DNA from: Pseudomonas sp. TCU-HL1 | GTDB lineage: Bacteria > Pseudomonadota > Gammaproteobacteria > Pseudomonadales > Pseudomonadaceae | NCBI RefSeq assembly: GCF_001708505.1 | Contig: NZ_CP015992.1 | Coordinates: 992,001-1,056,000, forward strand | DNA: 64,000 bases | Direction: 5' to 3' | In this document: positions 1-6,485 of the stretch, one piece after another | Layout of the letters: every line of letters starts with the position of its first letter | Position numbering within the stretch: position 1 is the stretch's first letter | Notes under the pieces: generated by a model | What the model was told of the DNA's origin: nothing | Database searches by the model: none | Seen by the model: only the letters and a program-made list of their open reading frames with translations | Made by a program: the position numbers and the translations under genes

Positions 1-328
1 GGGTCGGGTCCTGGTACTGGCGGCCGGCGGCCTGGAAGATGGCGCGCCAGGTGTCTTCGGTGTCGCCGAGGATGGCGCGGACGAACTCGCGCTCTTCCGG
101 GGTTCCGGTCGGCATGGCCGATTGTTGCTGGGGATTCACCGAGGCGCCCTGTTGGGTCATCTGGCCGAGGATCTGCAGCGGGTCCTCGCCCATCAGCAGC
201 GCCACCACCACCACAATTGCGATTCCGCCCAGGCCCAATCCCTTGCCACCGCCCAGGCGCATGCCGCGATTACCCATGCCACCGGCGTCTTCCACATTGT
301 CGCTGCGACGCGCACGTTGCCAGCGCAT
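1..328 (-). CDS. Neutral zinc metallopeptidase, YpfJ/KPN_02809 family (N-terminal part)
   Basis: Only about the first 109 codons are inside the window; the gene reads leftward and runs off at base 1. The visible protein begins MRWQRARRSDNVED, then has a Gly-rich linker and one hydrophobic segment at about residues 31-47 (GGIAIVVVVALLMG). This is the N-terminal layout of the YpfJ/KPN_02809 family of membrane-anchored putative zinc peptidases. The HEXXH zinc motif expected further on is outside the window, so catalysis cannot be judged. The start is supported by a GGAGGG ribosome site just upstream of the ATG. Confidence 0.75.
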   Translation of the reverse strand, partial: MRWQRARRSDNVEDAGGMGNRGMRLGGGKGLGLGGIAIVVVVALLMGEDPLQILGQMTQQGASVNPQQQSAMPTGTPEEREFVRAILGDTEDTWRAIFQAAGRQYQDPT

Positions 329-428
329 GATCACCCTCCGTTCCAAATGCGAGTTAATCAGTGTTGACGCTGGTGGCGGGCACCGCCAGCCCGGTCGTCA
401 GTCCAGCACGATTGGCGGCGGCGGGGTA

Positions 429-863
429 TCAGCGTGCAGGATACTCGCTGAGCACGCTCAACTTGCCACCCTGGGCGACACCCACCACCTGGTAGGCATC
501 CTGGCGGTCACCCATTTCCATGCCGGGGGAGCCGACCGGCATGCCGGGAACGGCAGCGCCCAGCAGGTCGGGACGCTCGCGCAGCTTGAGCACGTCGCTG
601 GCCGGTACGTGGCCTTCGACGAACTTGCCGTCCACCACACCGGTGTGGCACGAGCCGAGCTGGTAGGGCACGCCGACGCGCATTTTCACCGCAGCCATGT
701 CGGTTTCCTCGTGGTCGCGGACCTGGATGCCATTGTCCCGCAGGTGGCTGGTCCAGGCTTTGCAGCAGCCGCAGTTGGGATCGCGGTAGACGTCCATGGT
801 GATGGGCTCGGCAGCCTGGGCGAGGCCGGCGAACAGGGTGGTGAGCAGGAGGAGGGAGCGCAT
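429..863 (-). CDS. DUF411 domain protein, exported, CxCC metal-binding motif
   Basis: The 144-residue protein has a clear Sec signal peptide (MRSLLLLTTLFAGLAQAAE, cleavage after AQA). The DUF411 core follows, with the thioredoxin-like opening TMDVYRDPNCGCCKAW. The CGCC cluster is the likely metal-binding site; a second conserved stretch is GVPYQLGSCHTGVVDG. DUF411 proteins are periplasmic and often sit near copper or other metal resistance genes. No such partner is adjacent here. An in-frame upstream codon at 938 would extend the protein, but the ATG at 863 is preceded by AAGGAG and directly starts the signal peptide, so it was chosen. Confidence 0.88.
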   Translation of the reverse strand: MRSLLLLTTLFAGLAQAAEPITMDVYRDPNCGCCKAWTSHLRDNGIQVRDHEETDMAAVKMRVGVPYQLGSCHTGVVDGKFVEGHVPASDVLKLRERPDLLGAAVPGMPVGSPGMEMGDRQDAYQVVGVAQGGKLSVLSEYPAR

Positions 864-1003
864 GTGGACTCCTTGCGGCCAGGCTGGCCGGAGACAAAGA
901 AAGGCAGGATAGCGCCGCACCGCACCGGGCCCAAGCAAAGCTCTGTGTCAGACTGTTCCCGACGGGCCTATGCTTTTTCCTGACCTCTTTATGAGACCGG
1001 ACG

Positions 1004-1390
1004 ATGCTCTTCACCCGCCTTCTGCTGGGCCTGCAGGCCCTGATCCTCGCTGGCTTCGGCTTGGCTTACTTCATTCGCCCGGAAGAAATGGCCAGCCTCA
1101 GCGGCATGCTGTTGATGGACCCCTCGGCAGTGACCGATGTGCGCGCCTACTACGGCTGCCTGCAACTGGGCATTGCCGCGTTCCTGCTGCTGGCCCAGCT
1201 GCGCCTGCAACTGGCGCGAGCCGCCCTGGACCTGCTGGTGCTGGTCTACGTCGCCCTGGCCCTGGGGCGAGTCAGCGGGCTCTGGCTGGACGGCAGCCTG
1301 GGGCAGACCTTCAACCTCTACGCGCTGCTGTTCGAGGTGGTCTCGGCAGGTTTGGCCTTCGCTGCGCTGCGCAGGCTGGATGGGGCGTAG
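1004..1390 (+). CDS. DUF4345-like four-helix membrane protein
   Basis: The 128-residue protein is almost wholly hydrophobic, with four predicted membrane helices at roughly residues 5-22, 47-65, 69-90 and 103-124. The motif DVRAYYGCLQLGIAAFLL between helices one and two is typical of the DUF4345 family. These are small inner-membrane proteins of unknown function. It stands alone, diverging from the DUF411 gene with about 140 bp between them. No function can be assigned from the sequence. Confidence 0.7.
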   Translation: MLFTRLLLGLQALILAGFGLAYFIRPEEMASLSGMLLMDPSAVTDVRAYYGCLQLGIAAFLLLAQLRLQLARAALDLLVLVYVALALGRVSGLWLDGSLGQTFNLYALLFEVVSAGLAFAALRRLDGA

Positions 1391-1414
1391 GCTGGGCATG
1401 AACTTCGGTCACCC

Positions 1415-1530
1415 GTCTTAGCTTCCAGTGCCGTAGGGGGATCACGCTTTATCGATCCACCATCGTGCTCCGCACGGCCTCGCAAGGTGGGCATGAAAAC
1501 GATGTCCACTCTACGTCTGGTGGGCCGGAG
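1415..1530. repeat. Intergenic GGTGGAT/ATCCACC-type repeat
   Basis: The region between the DUF4345 gene and trmA contains a GC-rich imperfect inverted repeat built on CGATCCACCATCG and GTGGGC...TCCACTCTACG. The same type of sequence (ATCCACCATCG near GGTGGA) recurs at 4720-4780 and 55375-55460. It lies between convergent genes, where it could also help end transcription. No ORF here looks real. Confidence 0.5.
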
Positions 1531-1537
1531 CAGGAGC

Positions 1538-2632
1538 TCAGCGCCGCTCCAGCAGCACCCCGGATTCCATATGGTGGGTATAAGGGAACTGGTCGAACAG
1601 CGCGCAGCGCACCACTTCGTGGGTGTCACTGAGCTGCTGGATGTTCGCCGCCAGGGTCTCCGGATTGCAGGAGATGTAGAGGATGCGGTCGAAGCGGCGG
1701 GTCAGTTCGCAGGTGTCCGGGTCCATGCCGGCGCGGGGCGGGTCGACGAACACGTTGCCGAACGCGTAGCCCTTGAGGTCGATGCCGGCCAGGCGGCGGA
1801 ACGGGCGAACCTCGTTCAGCGCCTCGGTCAGTTCCTCGGCGGACAGGCGCACCAGGGTGACGTTATCCACCGCGTTGTCGGCCAGGTTAGCCAGGGCGGC
1901 GTTCACCGAGGTCTTGCTGATCTCGGTGGCCAGCACCTTGCGTACGCGGGTGGCCAGCGGCAGGGTGAAGTTGCCGTTGCCGCAGTACAGCTCCAGCAGG
2001 TCGTCCTGGCGTTCGCCCAGCACGTCATAGGCCCAGCCGAGCATCTTCTGGTTCACTTCGCCGTTGGGCTGGGTGAAGGCGCCTTCCGGCTGGCGGTAGC
2101 GGAATTCACGGCCGGCCACGGTCAGCGCTTCCTCGACGTAGTCGCGGCCGATGACGATGCGCTTGCCTTTGGAGCGGCCCACCAGGGAAACACCCAGTGC
2201 GGCGGCGAGCTTCTCGGCTTCGGCTTTCCAGGCGTCGTCCAGCGGACGGTGGTAGCAGAGGGTGATCAGCGCATCGCCGGCCAGGGTGGTGAGGAACTCC
2301 ACCTGGAACAGCTTGAACGACAGCACCTGGTTCGCCTGCCAGCCGGCCTTGAGAAGCGGCATCAGTTCGTTGATGCGGCGGCTGGCGATGGGGAAGTCTT
2401 CGATCAGCACCGGGGTGAATTTGTCGCCGGCCTCGAACATCGCGTAGTGGCGTGTCTCGTTGCCGGTTTCGCGCCACAGGCGGAACTCGGCGCGCAGGCG
2501 GTAGTGCTCGCGGGGGGACTCGAAGACTTCCGGTTCCGGGGCGTCGAAGGGCGCCAGCAGCGCCTTCAGGCGCTGCGTCTTCTCGGTGAGCTGGGCGGCG
2601 TAGGCCGCCGGGTCGAACTGGGGACGACTCAT
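1538..2632 (-). CDS. trmA: tRNA (uracil-5)-methyltransferase TrmA
   Basis: TrmA uses S-adenosylmethionine to make m5U54 in the T-loop of tRNA (known for the family). The 364-residue length is normal. The C-terminal methyltransferase fold carries DDLLELYCGNGNFTLPLA (SAM binding), then FVDPPRAGMD, and the catalytic ISCNPETLA with nucleophile Cys322 and the general-base Glu at about 356 (HHMESGV). The N-terminus starts directly in the family sequence (MSRPQFDPAAY). The ATG overlaps the stop of the upstream purine permease by one base (TGATG), so the two genes are probably translationally coupled. Confidence 0.97.
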   Translation of the reverse strand: MSRPQFDPAAYAAQLTEKTQRLKALLAPFDAPEPEVFESPREHYRLRAEFRLWRETGNETRHYAMFEAGDKFTPVLIEDFPIASRRINELMPLLKAGWQANQVLSFKLFQVEFLTTLAGDALITLCYHRPLDDAWKAEAEKLAAALGVSLVGRSKGKRIVIGRDYVEEALTVAGREFRYRQPEGAFTQPNGEVNQKMLGWAYDVLGERQDDLLELYCGNGNFTLPLATRVRKVLATEISKTSVNAALANLADNAVDNVTLVRLSAEELTEALNEVRPFRRLAGIDLKGYAFGNVFVDPPRAGMDPDTCELTRRFDRILYISCNPETLAANIQQLSDTHEVVRCALFDQFPYTHHMESGVLLERR

Positions 2633-3924
2633 CAGTGGAAGAAACCCATCTTGATAACGAAGAGCACGGCGAGGATCACCAGCGCCGGGCTGAGCTCCTT
2701 GTAGCGGCCGGCCAGGGTCTTGATCGCGGCCCAGGCAATGAAGCCGAAGGCAATACCATCGGCGATCGAGTAGGTGAACGGCATCGCCAGGGTGGTGATC
2801 AGCACCGGTGCGGCGGTGGTCAGGTCGTTCCAGTCGATCTCGGCCAGGCCCGAGGCCATCAGCACGGCGACGAAGAACAGCGCCGGCGCGGTGGCGAAGG
2901 CCGGCACGCTGCCTGCCAGCGGCGAAAGGAACAGGGCCAGCAGGAAGAGCACGGCGACCACGATGGCGGTCAGGCCGGTACGGCCGCCAGCACTGACGCC
3001 TGCGGCGGATTCGATGTAGCTGGTGGTGGTGGAGGTGCCCAGCAGGGAACCGCCCATTGCCGCGGTGGAGTCGGCGATCAGGGCGCGGCCCATCTTCGGC
3101 ATGTAGCCATCGGCGCGCATCAGGCCGGCTTTCTTGGCCACGGCGATGAGGGTGCCGGAGTTGTCGAACAGGTCGACGAAGAGGAAGGCGAAGATCACGC
3201 TGACCAGGCCGATTTCCAGCGCACCCTTGATGTCCAGCTGGAGGAAGGTGGGCGCCAGCGACGGCGGCATGGAGAAGATGCCGCCGAACTGGGACACGCC
3301 CAGGGCGATGCCGAGGAGGGTCACAGCGAGGATGCCGATCAGCACCGCGCCGGTCACCTTGCGCGCTTCCAGGGCGACGATCAGGAAGAAGCCGAGCACA
3401 GCGAGGATCGGCTCGGGCCTGGTCAGGTCACCGACGGTCAGCATGGTCACCGGATGGGCAGCCACGATACCGGCTTTCTGCAGGGCGATCAGGCCGAGGA
3501 ACAGTCCGATTCCCGCGGCGATGGCCGAGCGCAGTTCCAGCGGAATGCTGTTGATGATCCACTCGCGGATCTTGAACACCGAGAGCACGAAGAACATGCA
3601 CGCGGAGAGGAACACTGCACCCAGCGCCACCTGCCAGGTGTGGCCCATCTGGAGCACCACGGTATAGGTGAAGAAGGCATTCAGGCCCATGCCGGGGGCC
3701 AGGGCGATGGGGTAGTTGGCGATCAGCCCCATGGTGGCCGAGCCGATGGCGGCGGCCAGGCAGGTGGCGACGAAGATCGCCCCCTTGTCCATGCCGGTCT
3801 CGCCGAGGATGGCCGGGTTGACGAAGAGGATGTAGGCCATCGTCAGGAAGGTCGTCAGACCCGCCAGAACCTCGGTGCGCACGTTGGTGTCGTGCGCCTT
3901 GAGTTGGAACAGCTTTTCCAGCAT
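2632..3924 (-). CDS. NCS2/AzgA-type purine permease (adenine/guanine/hypoxanthine)
   Basis: This is a 430-residue inner-membrane transporter with 12-14 predicted helices. The opening MLEKLFQLKAHDTNVRTEVLAGLTTFLTMAYILFVNP and the later NYPIALAPGMGLNAFF and FVDLFDNSGTLIAVA are hallmarks of the AzgA-like branch of the nucleobase:cation symporter-2 family, which imports adenine, guanine or hypoxanthine with protons. The start at 3924 has a GGGGAG site seven bases upstream; the longer reading from 3996 lacks support and adds a non-family N-terminus. It is directly followed by trmA with a one-base overlap. The exact purine cannot be told from sequence. Confidence 0.9.
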   Translation of the reverse strand: MLEKLFQLKAHDTNVRTEVLAGLTTFLTMAYILFVNPAILGETGMDKGAIFVATCLAAAIGSATMGLIANYPIALAPGMGLNAFFTYTVVLQMGHTWQVALGAVFLSACMFFVLSVFKIREWIINSIPLELRSAIAAGIGLFLGLIALQKAGIVAAHPVTMLTVGDLTRPEPILAVLGFFLIVALEARKVTGAVLIGILAVTLLGIALGVSQFGGIFSMPPSLAPTFLQLDIKGALEIGLVSVIFAFLFVDLFDNSGTLIAVAKKAGLMRADGYMPKMGRALIADSTAAMGGSLLGTSTTTSYIESAAGVSAGGRTGLTAIVVAVLFLLALFLSPLAGSVPAFATAPALFFVAVLMASGLAEIDWNDLTTAAPVLITTLAMPFTYSIADGIAFGFIAWAAIKTLAGRYKELSPALVILAVLFVIKMGFFH

Positions 3925-4119
3925 GTGTGGGCTCCCCGTGACGCACTGCGTCGTTGTCATTCCGCTGGCAAAAAGCAAAGCACAAATGCACGGCACACGC
4001 GGGCGCCATGGACTTTTCTCTGCCAGTCTGAAAAAAGGCGGGCATCATACCAGCTCGCCCAGGAGCGGTGAATTTATGACCGGACGGACAGCTTCGGTTT
4101 CCGGGAACAGGAGGACACC

Positions 4120-4686
4120 ATGCATACCCAACCTCAACTCCAGGCCCTGATCGCCGTCGCCGAAGGCGTGGAAGACCTGGAAACCGTGACCCTGATCGAC
4201 GTTCTGCGACGCGCCGACATCAAGACAGTGGTGGCCAGCATTGAGACCCGCCGGATGATCACCCTGGCCCGTGGCACCCGCCTGACCGCCGACACCATGC
4301 TGCTGGACGTGCTGGCCCAGGATTACGATCTGATCGTGCTGCCGGGTGGCATGCCCGGCGCCCAGCGCCTGGGCGAGCACGAGCCTCTGGCCGAGAAGGT
4401 CCGCGAGCAGGCCAGGGCCGGGCGCTTCTTCGCCGCCATCTGCGCGTCCCCGGCGATGGCCCTGCAACCCTACGGCGTACTGCGCCAGCGGCGCATGACC
4501 TGCTACCCGAGCTTCAGCGACCGCCTGTCCGGCTGCACCTTCGTCGACCAGCCGGTGGTGGTGGATGGCAACTGCATCACCAGCCAGGGCCCCGGCACCG
4601 CCCTGGCCTTCGCCCTGACCCTGGTAGAGCAGCTGTGCGGCAAGGCCAAGCGCAACGAAATCGCCAAGACGATGCTAGTGCCCTGA
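4120..4686 (+). CDS. DJ-1/PfpI family protein (YajL-like)
   Basis: The 188-residue protein has the flavodoxin-like DJ-1 fold. It shows ALIAVAEGVEDLETVTLIDVLRRA at the start, with the conserved Glu21 of this family, and the nucleophile elbow FFAAICASPAMAL with Cys108. It most resembles the YajL/ThiJ branch, linked to oxidative stress protection and disputed deglycase or chaperone activity. The start is well set by AGGAGGAC upstream of the ATG. It diverges from the purine permease and stands as a single gene. Confidence 0.9.
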   Translation: MHTQPQLQALIAVAEGVEDLETVTLIDVLRRADIKTVVASIETRRMITLARGTRLTADTMLLDVLAQDYDLIVLPGGMPGAQRLGEHEPLAEKVREQARAGRFFAAICASPAMALQPYGVLRQRRMTCYPSFSDRLSGCTFVDQPVVVDGNCITSQGPGTALAFALTLVEQLCGKAKRNEIAKTMLVP

Positions 4687-4782
4687 CGGCGGGCTCGCAG
4701 GGGATTCGCCTGTCAGCTTTGTAGGGTGGATGGCGCTTTTTCATCCACCATCGCCGCCATGCCGGACCTCGGATGGTGGACC

Positions 4783-4940
4783 TGTAGGGGCGAATTCATT
4801 CGCCAAGGGCAGCGCAGCTGCCCCGTAGGTTGGTGCGGGCGGCGTTCCGTCAGAGCGTAGCGAAGCCCAACGATCGTCGTTTACCCGTGACCTCGAAGGG
4901 CAGACCTTTGGCCTGCCTGGCGATTGAAATCGCCCCTACA
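4783..4940. repeat. Paired inverted repeat, GTAGGGGCGAATTCATTCGCC type
   Basis: A left unit (TGTAGGGGCGAATTCATTCG at 4783) and an inverted right unit (CGATTGAAATCGCCCCTACA, ending 4940) bracket about 115 bp. The space between holds another palindrome (GTAGGTTGG... GCGAAGCCCAAC, about 4824-4871). The same outer pair occurs at 12078-12175 and, in variant form, at 41032-41130. It fills most of the 298 bp gap between the DJ-1-like gene and the MFS gene; a GGTGGAT repeat lies just before it at 4720-4780. Confidence 0.75.
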
Positions 4941-4984
4941 GAGAATAAATTCACCCCCCCAAGGAAACCCTCCCCGGGATGGGA

Positions 4985-6193
4985 TCAGTGCAACTTGTCC
5001 CGCTTGGCCAGTGTGGGGAACAGCTTTATCCACAGCCCGGTCACGATCAGCGTACCCACGCCACCCATCACCACCGCCGGTACGGTGCCGAACCAGGCGG
5101 CGGTGACGCCGGATTCGAACTCACCCAACTGGTTGGACGCGCCGATGAACAGCCCATTCACGGCACTGACCCGGCCGCGCATCTCGTCTGGGGTGTGCAA
5201 CTGCACGAAGGCGCCACGGATCACCATGCTGATCATGTCCGCCGCGCCGAGTACCGCCAGCACCGCCAGGGAGAACCAGAAGGAGGTGGACAGGCCGAAG
5301 GCGATGGTCGCCACGCCGAAGATCCCGACCGAGGTGAACATGATCCGGCCGACATTGCGCTCGATGGGGAAGCGCGCCAGCCAGAAGGACATCAGCAATG
5401 CGCCGACCGCCGGAGCCGAGCGTAGCAGGCCCAGGCCCCAGGGGCCGGTGAGCAGGATGTCCTTGGCGAACACCGGGAGCAGCGCGGTGGCGCCGCCCAG
5501 CAGCACGGCGAAGAGGTCCAGGGAAATGGCGCCGAGGATGTCGGGCCGGCTGCGGATAAAGCGGATGCCCGCCAGTAGGTTCTCCAGGTTGGCCGGTGCC
5601 TTGTTGGCCTGCTGGTGGCTGCTGGAGAGCCCCAGCATCAGGATGCAGGCCGCAATATAGAGGATGGCAGTCGGTCCGTAGACCCACAGGCTGCCGAAGG
5701 CATAGAACAGGCCACCCAGGGCCGGCGCGACAATGGTCGCCGCCTGCATGGCCGAGGCCGAGGCGGCCACCGCGCGGGGGAAGAGTTCCTTGGGCACCAC
5801 GTTGGGCAGCAGCGCCTGGGTGGCCGGCATCTCGAAGGCCCGCGCGGCGCCCAGGACGAAGGCCATGAGGAAGATCAGCTCGCGGCTGGCGCTGTCGGTG
5901 GCACTGGCGAACACCAGTGCCCCGGCCACCACGGCCTGCAGCACCTGGCAGAGGGCAGCGACGCGGCGGCGGTCGAAGCGGTCGGCCACATGCCCGGTGT
6001 GCAGCATGAACAGGACCCGCGGCAGGAACTCCACCAGGCCGACCAGGCCCAGGTCGAGCACGCTGCCAGTGAGTTCGTAGATATGCCAGCCGATGGCGAC
6101 CGTGATCATCTGGAAGCCGCTTGCTGTACAGACGCGCGCGAACCAGAAAGCCAGGAATGGGCGATGGTGGCGTAGGAGAAGGGGCTGGGGCAT
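4985..6193 (-). CDS. MFS transporter (EntS-like MFS_3 branch)
   Basis: This 402-residue protein has the 12-helix profile of the major facilitator superfamily. The loop 2-3 signature appears as TGHVADRFDRRRVA, and LGAARAFEMPATQALLPNVVP and DEMRGRVSAVNGLFIGASNQLGE are typical of the MFS_3 branch that includes the enterobactin exporter EntS. Members of this branch are mostly exporters; the substrate here is unknown and no siderophore genes are nearby. It is a single gene facing away from the molybdenum hydroxylase operon. The ATG at 6193 begins right before the first helix. Confidence 0.85.
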   Translation of the reverse strand: MPQPLLLRHHRPFLAFWFARVCTASGFQMITVAIGWHIYELTGSVLDLGLVGLVEFLPRVLFMLHTGHVADRFDRRRVAALCQVLQAVVAGALVFASATDSASRELIFLMAFVLGAARAFEMPATQALLPNVVPKELFPRAVAASASAMQAATIVAPALGGLFYAFGSLWVYGPTAILYIAACILMLGLSSSHQQANKAPANLENLLAGIRFIRSRPDILGAISLDLFAVLLGGATALLPVFAKDILLTGPWGLGLLRSAPAVGALLMSFWLARFPIERNVGRIMFTSVGIFGVATIAFGLSTSFWFSLAVLAVLGAADMISMVIRGAFVQLHTPDEMRGRVSAVNGLFIGASNQLGEFESGVTAAWFGTVPAVVMGGVGTLIVTGLWIKLFPTLAKRDKLH

Positions 6194-6311
6194 ATCCGAA
6201 AATGCTTAGGTTGCTATCGGTGGGGCAGCCTAGCACGGCGACTGAAACATTCGGTTGCATTTGCCGAACAAAGCGTTCGATCAGCGAGTCCCTCATCTGA
6301 GATTTCTGACC

Positions 6312-6373
6312 AAAGAGACAGATTTTTCCTTTGTCTCTGTCAGTGATTTCGTTAGAATTTGACTCTAAAGTCA
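6312..6373. promoter_or_regulatory. Cluster of short palindromes, possible operator for the molybdenum hydroxylase operon
   Basis: The roughly 290 bp gap before the operon is AT-richer than its surroundings and holds three short perfect palindromes: AGAGACA-N11-TGTCTCT (6314-6338), TTAGA-N7-TCTAA (6352-6368) and TGACT-N4-AGTCA (6360-6373, overlapping the second). Such symmetry suits a transcription factor site, but no regulator gene is adjacent, so this is inference only. Confidence 0.3.
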
Positions 6374-6485
6374 GGTTCATCCCTCCGACTACTCTCATAT
6401 CTACGCCCCTTCTCCCTGAATGGGTCGACAACCGTGTATTGCACAAAGAAAGGGGCCGGCCAACGCCGGTCGATGAGGAACGGGC

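Noticed and set aside
2635..4071. Antisense open frame of 478 codons over the purine permease
   Set aside because: Same type of artefact; the translation is a charged low-complexity string, while the permease has all family motifs.
4783..4940. CRISPR-like array made of the repeated intergenic units
   Set aside because: Units are paired in inverted orientation and scattered one pair per gap, not regularly spaced direct repeats with spacers; no cas genes.
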